A stretch of DNA of 64,000 nucleotides from positions 3,531,483 to 3,595,482 of the forward strand of contig NZ_CP022463.1 in assembly GCF_002224485.1 (NCBI RefSeq), given 5' to 3'. Both the position numbers and the translations under genes were made by a program. The notes under the pieces were generated by a model. It saw only the letters and a program-made list of their open reading frames with translations. It searched no databases and had not been told where the DNA came from. Position 1 is the stretch's first letter, and each line of letters starts with the position of its first letter. The stretch is from Sinomonas sp. R1AF57 (GTDB lineage Bacteria > Actinomycetota > Actinomycetes > Actinomycetales > Micrococcaceae). This document shows positions 1 to 7,405 of this stretch, piece by piece.

Positions 1-225
1 AAGTTCCACCGCGGGGTGCACGTGGGCATGATCGGGGTCAACGTCCCGATCCCCGTCCCGGTCGCGTACCACTCCTTCGGCGGGTGGAAGAACTCCCTCT
101 TCGGCGACAAGCACATCTACGGCGAGGAAGGCGTGGCCTTCTACACCCGCGCCAAGGTCATCACCCAGCGCTGGCCCGAACCCACCCACGCCTCCGGCGC
201 CACCTACAGCTTCCCCTCCAACTAG
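1..225 (+). CDS. mmsA: Methylmalonate-semialdehyde dehydrogenase, C-terminal end (partial)
   Basis: This is the last 74 codons of a CoA-acylating methylmalonate-semialdehyde dehydrogenase, an aldehyde dehydrogenase superfamily enzyme of valine and inositol catabolism that makes propionyl-CoA or acetyl-CoA. The frame is open from base 1, so the start lies outside the window. The motif GVNVPIPVP, followed by [12 protein letters not shown] and a tail with [12 protein letters not shown], is the characteristic end of MmsA/IolA proteins. The gene ends in TAG and is followed by an inverted-repeat region. The family call is firm; whether the role is valine or inositol breakdown cannot be told from this fragment. 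Confidence 0.9.
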   Translation, partial: KFHRGVHVGMIGVNVPIPVPVAYHSFGGWKNSLFGDKHIYGEEGVAFYTRAKVITQRWPEPTHASGATYSFPSN

Positions 226-232
226 CCACGCT

Positions 233-373
233 GGTTCAGCGGAGCCCGGCGGAGTCGGAACCCGCAAGTGGTTCCGACTCCGCCCAACCACCGCCTCGGC
301 CCGACCGCGCCGCTGGTTGAGCGGAGCGCAGCGGAGTCGAAACCCGTAAGTGGTTTCGACTCCGCTCAACCAC
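233..373. repeat. Two GGTTGAGCGGAG-type inverted repeats
   Basis: Two roughly 60-bp units (about 233-292 and 314-373) each contain a left arm ending GCGGAGTCG(G/A)AACCC, a short loop GCAAGTG or GTAAGTG, and a right arm GGTT(C/T)CGACTCCGC that pairs back to the left arm. The second copy is the more perfect. The same core, GGTTGAGCGGAGTCGAAACC, recurs in tandem at 42488-42655. These look like intergenic palindromes with terminator or REP-like character between mmsA and the P450 gene. Their function is not known from the sequence. Confidence 0.7.
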
Positions 374-464
374 CGGCTCGGCCCGACCACGCGCGCTCCT
401 TTTGGATGCCTCCCCACGGGGTAGTGCCTGCTCGACACCAACCTTCGACGGGAGGACCGGGTCC

Positions 465-1727
465 ATGGCGCCCTCAGCAACTCCACGGCTCCCCGACAGC
501 ACGCTCGCCTTCCGCAGGGAGGGCTACACGTTCATCTCCACCCGCTGCGACCGGCTCGGAACGGACCTCTTCGCCACGCGGCTCCTGCTGCGCCCGGTCG
601 TGTGTCTGCGCGGGGCCGAGGCGGCGGCCACGTTCTACGACCCGCTCAACTTCACCCGCGAGAACGCGGTCCCCCGCAGTGCACAGCACCTCCTCCAGGA
701 CGAGGGCAGCGTCCAGACCCTCACGGGCCTGGCCCACCACCGCCGCAAGCGCCTCTTCCTCGACCAGCTCACGGACCGCTCCGAGGAGCGCCTGGCCGAG
801 AGGTTCGCGGCTGCCTTCGACGCAGCCCTCAGCAGGCCCGACTGCCGGCGCTTCGTGCTCGACACCGAGGTGCGGGCCGTCCTGACGGAGGCGGCCCTCC
901 GCTGGGCAGGCCTCGAGGCCGCGCCCGCGGTCGTGCAGCAGCGCTCGGAGGAATTCGGGCTCATGGTGGACAAGGCGGGATCGCTGGGTCCACCGAACTG
1001 GAAGGCACGACGCCGGCGGGTCACCACCGAGCGCTGGGCCGCCGAGCAGATCGCCGGGCTCCGCGAGGACGGTGCCGGGGAGGACAGCGCAAGCCCAGCC
1101 GGCGCCGTCGCTCTCCACCGCGACGACCACGGCCAGCTCCTGCCGGAACCGGTCGCGGCGGTCGAGCTGCTCAACCTGCTCCGGCCCGTGGTCGCCGTCG
1201 GGCGCTTCATGGCGTTCGCCGTCGTGGCCCTCATCCAGCGCCCGCTCTGGCGGGCTCGGCTGGCGGAAGGCTCCGCCGAGGACGAGCTGCTCTTCTCGCA
1301 GGAGGTGCGGCGCTACTTCCCCTTCTTCCCCCTCGTGGGCGGGACGGCCTTGCGCCGGTTCACCTGGCGCGGCCACGAGTTCGACGCCGGGGACATGGCC
1401 CTCCTGGACCTGTACGGGACCAACCACGACTCCCGGGTGTGGCACGACCCGGAGAGCTTCGACCCCGACCGCTTCCGCGGGTGGAATCCCGACCCGAACA
1501 CCCTCATCCCCCAGGGAGGGGGCGACGTGGTCACGGGCCACCGCTGCCCCGGCGAGGGCGCCACCTTGAGCCTGATCAGCTCCGCGGCGCGCGTGGTCGG
1601 CGAGCACCCCGAGTTCGAGGCTCGCATCCAGGACCTCACGATCGACCTGCGGCACATGCCCGCGGCGCCGAGGAGCGGCGTCGTGCTCACCCGCAGGCAG
1701 CCACCCACCCGGACGAAGGGACATTGA
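465..1727 (+). CDS. Cytochrome P450 peroxygenase, CYP152 (fatty-acid hydroxylase) type
   Basis: The 420-residue product has the heme-binding loop with Cys361 in TGHRCPGE and the ExxR motif at E280-R283 (EVRRYFPFFP). It also has an Arg240-Pro241 pair in NLLRPVVAVGRF, which in CYP152 enzymes binds the fatty-acid carboxylate and lets H2O2 drive hydroxylation or decarboxylation without a redox partner. No ferredoxin or reductase gene lies nearby, which agrees. Gln84 in VQTLTG appears to sit where P450-BSbeta has Gln and the decarboxylase OleT has His, favouring hydroxylation; this alignment is by eye. The start at 465 is chosen because GGAGG lies 9 nt upstream; an in-frame ATG at 402 lacks such a site. 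The stop overlaps the next start by one base (TGATG), so the two are probably translated together. Confidence 0.88.
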   Translation: MAPSATPRLPDSTLAFRREGYTFISTRCDRLGTDLFATRLLLRPVVCLRGAEAAATFYDPLNFTRENAVPRSAQHLLQDEGSVQTLTGLAHHRRKRLFLDQLTDRSEERLAERFAAAFDAALSRPDCRRFVLDTEVRAVLTEAALRWAGLEAAPAVVQQRSEEFGLMVDKAGSLGPPNWKARRRRVTTERWAAEQIAGLREDGAGEDSASPAGAVALHRDDHGQLLPEPVAAVELLNLLRPVVAVGRFMAFAVVALIQRPLWRARLAEGSAEDELLFSQEVRRYFPFFPLVGGTALRRFTWRGHEFDAGDMALLDLYGTNHDSRVWHDPESFDPDRFRGWNPDPNTLIPQGGGDVVTGHRCPGEGATLSLISSAARVVGEHPEFEARIQDLTIDLRHMPAAPRSGVVLTRRQPPTRTKGH

Positions 1728-3202
1728 TGGGTCAGGAGAAGATGGACCAGACGAAGGCTCCGGTGCTCGAGGCCCTCGAGGAGTACCACCGGCTGGACCG
1801 GTACGGCTTCACGCCCCCGGGCCACCGACAGGGGCGCGGCGCGGACCCCCGCACGGTCGAGGCCCTCGGCCGGGACACGTTCCGCTCGGACGTCCTCGCC
1901 ACGGCCGGGCTCGACGACCGGAAGGCTTCCGGGGGCGTCCTCAGCGACGCCGAGAAGCTCATGGCCGAGGCCGTCGGCGCAGAGCAGGCCTTCTTCTCCA
2001 CGTGCGGCAGCTCCCTCTCGGTCAAGGCCGCCATGCTGGCCGTCACCCAGGGCGACGGGGAGATCCTCATCAGCCGCGACGCCCACAAGTCCGTCACCGC
2101 GGGGCTCCTCTTCTCGGGGCTGCGCCCGCAGTGGATCCCCGTGCGCTACGACGAGGACCTGCACCTCGCCCACCCTCCCGCGCCCGAGGCCGTCGAGAAG
2201 ATGTGGGAGCGGCACCCCGACGCCGCCGCCGCGCTCATCGTCAGCCCCACCCCCTACGGGACGTGCGCCGACCTCGAGACCATCACCGAAATCTGCCATT
2301 CCCGCGGGAAACCGCTCATCGTGGACGAAGCCTGGGGCGCCCACCTGCCGTTCCACGACGGCCTGCCCACCTGGGCGATGTCCGCGGGCGCCGACATCTG
2401 CGTCGTGAGCGTGCACAAGATGGGCATGGGGTTCGAGCAGGGCTCCGTCTACCACCTGCAGGGATCGCTCGTGGACCCGGTCCGGCTCCAGCAGTGCGCC
2501 GACCTCCTCGCGAGCACCAGCTCGAACGTCATGCTCTACGCGGGGATCGACGGGTGGCGCCGGCAGATGGCGCTCCACGGGACCGAGCTCCTGGACCGCG
2601 CCATCCAGCTCGCCCAGCGCCTGCGCACGGACATCGAGGCCCTCCCGGGCCTGCACGTGCCCCACGACGAGCTGCTCGAGGCCGAGGCCTCCCACGACCT
2701 GGACCCGCTGCACATCCTCATCGACGTGACCGGTCTGGGGATCAGCGGCTACCAGGCCTCGGACTGGCTCCGCGCCGAGCAGCGCATCGACATGAGCCTC
2801 GTGGACCACCGCCGCGTCGAGGCGGTGATCACGACCGCCGACGACGACGCGAGCGCCGAGCGTCTCCTCGCGGCCCTCGAGCAGCTCCTCCGTGCAGCGC
2901 CTTCGATGCCCACGCCGCCGAAGATCAGGCTGCCGCACGGGCCCGACTTCGAGCCGGAGATGGCACAGCAGCCGCGCGCGGCCTTCTTCGGCCCGGTGGA
3001 GGTGGTCCCCGTGGGCGAGGCCGCGGGCCGGATCGCCGCCGAGCAGATCACCCCGTACCCGCCCGGGGTGCCGGCGATCCTGCCGGGTGAGCGCATCAGC
3101 CAGACCATCCTGGACTACCTGCTCAGCGGCCTCGAGGCCGGGCTGTACCTGCCGGACCCCGCGGACCCGAAGCTCCAGACCGTCCGCGTCGTCCCCGAGT
3201 GA
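1727..3202 (+). CDS. PLP-dependent Orn/Lys/Arg decarboxylase family protein
   Basis: The 491-residue product belongs to the fold-type I basic amino-acid decarboxylases (short YaaO/SpeA-like group). Visible signatures are FFSTCGSSLSVKAA near residue 90, RDAHKSV near 118, the PLP-ring aspartate D200 in IVDEAWGAHLPFH, and the Schiff-base lysine K231 in SVHKMGMGFEQGS. A C-terminal domain follows from about residue 380. It lacks the receiver-like wing domain of long inducible enzymes. It is translationally coupled to the CYP152 gene and ends 3 nt from a convergent IclR gene. Substrate (lysine, arginine, ornithine or a modified amino acid) cannot be read from the sequence. The coupling to a peroxygenase suggests a joint pathway rather than plain polyamine synthesis, but that is inference. 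Confidence 0.85.
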   Translation: MGQEKMDQTKAPVLEALEEYHRLDRYGFTPPGHRQGRGADPRTVEALGRDTFRSDVLATAGLDDRKASGGVLSDAEKLMAEAVGAEQAFFSTCGSSLSVKAAMLAVTQGDGEILISRDAHKSVTAGLLFSGLRPQWIPVRYDEDLHLAHPPAPEAVEKMWERHPDAAAALIVSPTPYGTCADLETITEICHSRGKPLIVDEAWGAHLPFHDGLPTWAMSAGADICVVSVHKMGMGFEQGSVYHLQGSLVDPVRLQQCADLLASTSSNVMLYAGIDGWRRQMALHGTELLDRAIQLAQRLRTDIEALPGLHVPHDELLEAEASHDLDPLHILIDVTGLGISGYQASDWLRAEQRIDMSLVDHRRVEAVITTADDDASAERLLAALEQLLRAAPSMPTPPKIRLPHGPDFEPEMAQQPRAAFFGPVEVVPVGEAAGRIAAEQITPYPPGVPAILPGERISQTILDYLLSGLEAGLYLPDPADPKLQTVRVVPE

Positions 3203-3205
3203 CCC

Positions 3206-4021
3206 CTACTGCCCGTCTCCGCGCGGGCGCAGCCACGCCCTCTCGCCGTACGGGCGCCGCTCGGCACCCATCGCCCGCGAGAGCCCCCGGCCCGCGGAGA
3301 CCAGGACCGGGAGGACGAGCTCGGCCCGCTCGTCCTCCAGCGGCATGACCACGGCGATCGCGCCCACGACGGCGTTCCCCTCGCCGAAGACGGGCACGGC
3401 GTAGCCGACGTTCTCCTCGACGAGGACGCCCGCCAGCCGGCAGTACCCGGTGCGCCGCACCTCGGCGAGGGCCGCGCGGAGGCCGGGCGCGGCGTCGTGC
3501 GCGGACCCGCCCGAGTCCGCCGGGGCCGCGGGGGCGAGCGCCCGCTCGCGCACGTTGGGCGGGGAGAAGGCGAGGATCGCGAGGCCGGGCGAGGTCTCTG
3601 TCAGCGAGAGGCGCGCGGCGACCTCCCCGAGGTTCTTCACGGCATTGCCGTGCTGGTCGAGCCGCTCGACGTACAGGACCGTGCCGGTGTCCAGATCCGG
3701 CACGGCGAGGGAGACGTGCTGCCGCACGGCCGCGTGGACGCCCTCGAGGAAGGGCAGGCCCCGGCGGCGGAACTCCTCGAGCGGGGTGGAGCGCGCCGCC
3801 AGCTCCCACAGCCGGGCGCCGACGGCGAAGCGGCCGTCGGGAGTCCGGGCCAGGAGGCCCTCGGCGGCGAGGTCGGTGGCGAGGCGATGGGCGGTCGACG
3901 TCGAGAGGCCGGCTGCGCGGGCGAGCTCGGCCGGGGTGAGGGCCGGCTGGTCGCGGGTGAAGGCGTCCATGATCCGCACGACCCGGCGGATCACCGACTC
4001 GCCCGTGGAGCTGTTGGCCAT
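3206..4021 (-). CDS. IclR family transcriptional regulator
   Basis: The 271-residue protein starts with a winged helix-turn-helix (about residues 10-70, ALTPAELARAAGLSTSTAHRLATDL) followed by the IclR effector-binding domain, with the typical stretch LSLTETSPGLAILAF and a late YAVPVFGEGNAVVGAIAV segment. It lies one base downstream of the DHFR-like gene on the same strand, so the two probably form an operon. It converges on the P450-decarboxylase operon with 3 nt between stop codons, so any control of that operon would be in trans. Family assignment is secure; target and ligand are unknown. Confidence 0.9.
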   Translation of the reverse strand: MANSSTGESVIRRVVRIMDAFTRDQPALTPAELARAAGLSTSTAHRLATDLAAEGLLARTPDGRFAVGARLWELAARSTPLEEFRRRGLPFLEGVHAAVRQHVSLAVPDLDTGTVLYVERLDQHGNAVKNLGEVAARLSLTETSPGLAILAFSPPNVRERALAPAAPADSGGSAHDAAPGLRAALAEVRRTGYCRLAGVLVEENVGYAVPVFGEGNAVVGAIAVVMPLEDERAELVLPVLVSAGRGLSRAMGAERRPYGERAWLRPRGDGQ

Positions 4022-4022
4022 C

Positions 4023-4625
4023 TCAGCGGTCGTCGCGGCGGTAGACGCAGAGAACGATCCCGGACGGCAGGGCGCGGGACTCGGCCAGGGCGAACCGGGA
4101 GGCGGGGAACCCCTCGGCGAAGAGCCTCTTGCCGGTGCCCAGCACGAGCGGGTAGACGAGGAGCCGGTACTCGTCGACCAGGTCGTGCTCGGCCAGGGTC
4201 CTGACCAGCTGCGTGCTCCCCCAGACGCGGATCTCGCCGCCGGGCTGCGCCCGGAGCCTGCGCACCGCCTCCGGCACGTCGGGGCCGAGGAGCTGTGTGT
4301 TCTTCCAGGCGGCGTCCGCCAGCGTGCGGGAGGCGACGTACTTGGGGATGCGGTTGTACCGGCGGGTGAGCTCCCCCTGCAGGCCGGGTGCGTCCTCGTC
4401 CCACACGCCCCACGAGCCGGCGAAGATCTCGTATGTCACGCGCCCGAGCAGCAGCGCCTCGGTTTTGCTCTCCCACTCCCGGACGATCTCGGTGCCGAGC
4501 TCGTCGTCGTAGTCGTTCTGCCAGCCGCCGTAGGGGAAGCCCTCGTCACGGTCCTCGTCCCGGCCGCCGGCCGACTGGACGACGCCGTCGAGCGTCATGA
4601 ACGCCTGGACCACGATCGAGCTCAT
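4023..4625 (-). CDS. Dihydrofolate reductase family protein (RibD C-terminal-like)
   Basis: The 200-residue protein has the DHFR/RibD-reductase fold signatures: start MSSIVVQAFMTLDGVVQS, a central LLLGRVTYEIFAGSW (NADPH-binding region) and LVYPLVLGTGKRLF near the C terminus. Such YyaP/YwjB-like proteins are common in Actinobacteria and are usually predicted NADPH-dependent reductases. They are not the essential FolA, and their substrates are mostly unknown. It is the first gene of a two-gene unit with the IclR regulator. Eight bases separate its start from the stop of the upstream Pr6Pr gene on the same strand, so longer co-transcription is possible. Confidence 0.85.
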   Translation of the reverse strand: MSSIVVQAFMTLDGVVQSAGGRDEDRDEGFPYGGWQNDYDDELGTEIVREWESKTEALLLGRVTYEIFAGSWGVWDEDAPGLQGELTRRYNRIPKYVASRTLADAAWKNTQLLGPDVPEAVRRLRAQPGGEIRVWGSTQLVRTLAEHDLVDEYRLLVYPLVLGTGKRLFAEGFPASRFALAESRALPSGIVLCVYRRDDR

Positions 4626-4634
4626 GCGGACATC

Positions 4635-5369
4635 CTAGGAGGGGCGCCCGTGGTGGGCGCGCCCCAGATGCTCGGCACGCCGCCCCAGCGCCACCCGGAG
4701 GTTCCCGGCGAGGTGCACGAGCACGGCGACGACGAGGAAGCCGAGCAGCACCTGGCCGGTCGAGACGAACACGGCCGCCCACCCGCCGTCGAGCGTCGGG
4801 TCGAGGAAGTCGTAGACGTACCACCCGTCGATGGCGCCGCGGATCCACGAGAAGGCCAGGAACGCGGCCGGGTAGACCATCCATGCGAACGGGCGCCACC
4901 AGCGGCCGCGGACGGTCCGGTTGACGACGAGCCAGTCGAGCAGCGCGAACAGCGGGGCGATGCGGTGATGGAGCATCTGCGGCCAGTAGAGGTCCAGCGT
5001 CCACCACGGCTCATCGGGGGGCGCGACGAGCACGACGTACACGATGCCCGTCATGACGAGGTAGAACACGAGCGCCCCGAAGAGGTGGTCCCACCACGCC
5101 GGCAGCGCCGCCCGCGGGAACGCGGCCGAGGCGATGAGCACGACGCCGAGCGCCAGGTTGGACTGGATGGTGAACTCGGAGTAGAGCTGGGGGATGTCGA
5201 CATCGTTGGTCGGAAGCGTGGCGTCCAGCGTCTTCTGGACGAGGGCCACGAGGAGGGCGAGTCCGACCAGCGCGCGCAGCAGTCGGATCCACATCCGGTC
5301 CGGGTCCAGTGCGCCGATGAGGCTGTGGTTCCGCTCGACCGGGGGGTTCAGCGTCGATGGGCCGCTCAT
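4635..5369 (-). CDS. Pr6Pr family membrane protein (copy 1)
   Basis: The 244-residue hydrophobic protein has about six predicted membrane segments, the first around LLRALVGLALLVALV. Family-like conserved stretches include FTIQSNLALGVVL, FYLVMTGIVYVVLVAPP and WMVYPAAFLAFSWIRGAIDGW. These fit the Pr6Pr group, named for conserved prolines in six-helix proteins; no biochemical role is known. The ATG at 5369 starts MSGPSTLNPP, matching the start of the next gene upstream (MSGPATANPP), which supports the choice although the frame is open further upstream. It lies in tandem with a diverged paralogue at 5423-6184. Confidence 0.85.
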   Translation of the reverse strand: MSGPSTLNPPVERNHSLIGALDPDRMWIRLLRALVGLALLVALVQKTLDATLPTNDVDIPQLYSEFTIQSNLALGVVLIASAAFPRAALPAWWDHLFGALVFYLVMTGIVYVVLVAPPDEPWWTLDLYWPQMLHHRIAPLFALLDWLVVNRTVRGRWWRPFAWMVYPAAFLAFSWIRGAIDGWYVYDFLDPTLDGGWAAVFVSTGQVLLGFLVVAVLVHLAGNLRVALGRRAEHLGRAHHGRPS

Positions 5370-5422
5370 GCAGCCAGTGTCCGCCACCGCGCCCGGCCGC
5401 CCCAGAGGCGAAGGTCCGGGCG

Positions 5423-6184
5423 TCAGGCCGTTCTGCTGGCCGCCCTGCTCCCGCCGTGCATGCGACCGAACGGGCCCCAGCGGTGCGGGCGGCCCACCGC
5501 GAGCGCGGCCCTGGCGTTCCCCGCAGCGTGCACGACGACGCCGACCACGAGGAAGGCGGCCAGCACCTCGGCGGCAGCCACCAGCACGGCCGACCAGCCG
5601 CCGTCGAGCGTCGGGTTGAGGAAGTCGTACGGGTACCAGCCGTCGAGGGCGCCGCGGATCCACGAGAACGTGAGGAAGGCCGCGGGGTAGCCCATCCAGA
5701 CGAGCGGCCGCCACCACGGCCCGCGGGTGGTGCGCGTGACGAGGAGCCAGTCGAGGCCGGCGACCGCCGGCGCGATCTTATGGGTGACCATCCACGGCCA
5801 GTAGAGGTTGAGCGTCCACCACGGCTCGCCCGGAGGGGCGACCAGCACGGCGTACACGATGCCCGTCATCACGAGGTAGAACGCGAGCGCCCCGGACACG
5901 TGGTCCCACCAGCGCGGCAGCGCCTCGCCCCGCCGCGTCGCCGCGACGAGGAACATGATCCCGAGGACGAGGTTCGAGTGGAAGGTGAACTGGGAGAAGA
6001 GCTGCGGGATGTCCACCGAGTTGCCCGGCTGGGTCGCGTCGTAGGTCTCCTGTGCGAGCGAGGCGAGCATCGCGAGCCCGGTCGCTGCGCGGACCAGGCG
6101 GATCCACGGCCGGTCGGGGTGCAGCGCGTGGTTGAAGCCGAGGTCGCGCTCGAGGGGAGGGTTAGCCGTCGCTGGGCCGCTCAT
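5423..6184 (-). CDS. Pr6Pr family membrane protein (copy 2)
   Basis: This 253-residue paralogue of the downstream gene shares nearly the same block order: FTFHSNLVLGIMF, FYLVMTGIVYAVLVAPPGEP, WMGYPAAFLTFSWIRGALDGWYPYDFLNPTLDGGW. Six membrane helices are expected. Its C terminus is longer and basic (RPHRWGPFGRMHGGSRAASRTA). The start MSGPATANPP aligns with copy 1. The two genes lie head to tail with 53 nt between them, consistent with a local duplication. The function is unknown; a paired or heteromeric membrane role is possible but not shown. Confidence 0.85.
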   Translation of the reverse strand: MSGPATANPPLERDLGFNHALHPDRPWIRLVRAATGLAMLASLAQETYDATQPGNSVDIPQLFSQFTFHSNLVLGIMFLVAATRRGEALPRWWDHVSGALAFYLVMTGIVYAVLVAPPGEPWWTLNLYWPWMVTHKIAPAVAGLDWLLVTRTTRGPWWRPLVWMGYPAAFLTFSWIRGALDGWYPYDFLNPTLDGGWSAVLVAAAEVLAAFLVVGVVVHAAGNARAALAVGRPHRWGPFGRMHGGSRAASRTA

Positions 6185-6398
6185 GGGGCCCAGTCTGGTC
6201 CACGGCCGGCACTCTTTCCAGAGCCGAAGGTCCGCCTCGACAGCTTGAGCCGCTCGAGCGCCGAGCGTCGTTGCAGTGCTTCCCCAGCAGACTCTCACGC
6301 CCGGCATAACCCCTCGAAAGGTGAATGACAGGTTCGCCGGGCATCGTGGAGTGGACATCGCGGCAGACCACGCCGCGTGTGACCACAGGAGGCACACC

Positions 6399-7064
6399 AT
6401 GAAGATCACCCAGCGCATCGGCTACGCCGCGGCGTCGGCCGTCGCCGTCGCCGGGCTCATCGGGGGTGGGGCCGCGGTCGCGAACGCGGCGTCCACGCCC
6501 AGCCCGTCGCCGTCGTCGAGCGGCACCGCCGGCTCCGGAACGGCTCAGGGCCGTGGAGGGCACCAGCACACCGACGCGTCGGCCGACGAGACCGCCAGGG
6601 TCACAGCAGCCGTCCAGGCGAAGGACGCGAACGCCCAGGTCTCCAAGGTGATGAAGGACGAGGACGGGTCGTTCGACGCGATGGCGACGTCCAACGGCAC
6701 CACCGTCCGCTACGAGGTCAGCGCGGACTACGCGACCGTCACGGCAGACGACCACGCCGGCCGGGGCATGGGCGGTCAGGAGGCCGCCCTCACCGACGAC
6801 GAACTCGCCAAAGTCACGGCGGCCGTCAAGGCCAAGGACGCCGGCGCGACGATCGAGAGGTCGTGGAAGGACTCCGACGGCTCGTTCGACGTTGTCGCGA
6901 CCTCCAACGGCACCAGGGTGAAGTACGAGGTCAGCGCCGACTACGCGACCGTCACCACGGACACCGGGTTCGGCCAGGGCCACATGAACGACGGCGGCGG
7001 GTCGGATTCGTCGTCGAACGGCTCGAGCAGCCCGAGCGCCTCCAGCGGCACGACCCAGGGCTGA
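6399..7064 (+). CDS. Secreted protein with two PepSY-like repeats
   Basis: The ATG at 6399 follows AGGAGG by 6 nt. The 221-residue product has a signal peptide (basic MKITQR, a hydrophobic stretch to about residue 28, then cleavage near ANAAST), a Ser/Pro linker and two repeats of about 55 residues. Each repeat follows the pattern VTAAV(Q/K)AKDA, then a D-GSFD-ATSNGT core and Y-VSADYATVT. The tail is Ser/Gly rich. The repeats resemble PepSY domains, which often inhibit peptidases or sit at the cell surface. A strong terminator follows directly. Single-gene transcription is likely; the specific target is unknown. Confidence 0.8.
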   Translation: MKITQRIGYAAASAVAVAGLIGGGAAVANAASTPSPSPSSSGTAGSGTAQGRGGHQHTDASADETARVTAAVQAKDANAQVSKVMKDEDGSFDAMATSNGTTVRYEVSADYATVTADDHAGRGMGGQEAALTDDELAKVTAAVKAKDAGATIERSWKDSDGSFDVVATSNGTRVKYEVSADYATVTTDTGFGQGHMNDGGGSDSSSNGSSSPSASSGTTQG

Positions 7065-7080
7065 ACCATAACGGAGCCGC

Positions 7081-7108
7081 CCGCCCGACGGGACTCGTCG
7101 GGCGGCCG
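7081..7108. terminator. Bidirectional terminator hairpin
   Basis: A perfect 10-bp stem (CCGCCCGACG at 7081-7090 with CGTCGGGCGG at 7096-7105) closes a 5-nt loop GGACT and is followed by CCGGTTT. It lies between the stops of the PepSY-like gene (plus strand) and the small acidic gene (minus strand), so it can end both transcripts. Confidence 0.75.
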
Positions 7109-7123
7109 GTTTGCGTCCCGCCC

Positions 7124-7306
7124 CTACCCCGGCAGCGGCACGTCGGGAGCGTCGTCCTCGTCGCCGTAGGCCTTCTCCTCAAGGTCCCTGGCCTTTGCGT
7201 CGTTCTCGTCCGAGGCGATGCCGGTGTCGTGCTGGAACCCGTCCAGCCGTTCGACGTCGGGCTGCTCCTCGTCGGGGTGAAGACCCTTAGGCTGCTCTTC
7301 GCTCAT
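7124..7306 (-). CDS. Small acidic hypothetical protein
   Basis: This 60-residue reading frame starts MSEEQPKGLHPDEEQP and is rich in Asp and Glu throughout (ASDENDAKARDLEEKAYGDEDD). AAAGGAGAA lies at the right distance upstream of the ATG, supporting a real gene. No domain is recognised. Low complexity and strong negative charge suggest an intrinsically disordered protein. It shares a convergent terminator with the secreted protein gene. Function is unknown. Confidence 0.6.
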   Translation of the reverse strand: MSEEQPKGLHPDEEQPDVERLDGFQHDTGIASDENDAKARDLEEKAYGDEDDAPDVPLPG

Positions 7307-7405
7307 CCCGGTTCTCCTTTCCGCTGGGGGCGTCTGTCCTCCGGAAGCTACCCGTCACCGCGCGGGTCAACCCTGAACCGGGGGTGCGCTGCCCCGGAAC
7401 GGTCC

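Noticed and set aside
402-464. Upstream ATG start for the P450 at 402
   Set aside because: It adds residues unlike CYP152 N termini and lacks a ribosome site, while ATG 465 has GGAGG 9 nt before it.
474-1724. Minus-strand frame opposite the P450 gene
   Set aside because: No recognisable domain; the plus strand carries heme-binding and ExxR motifs.
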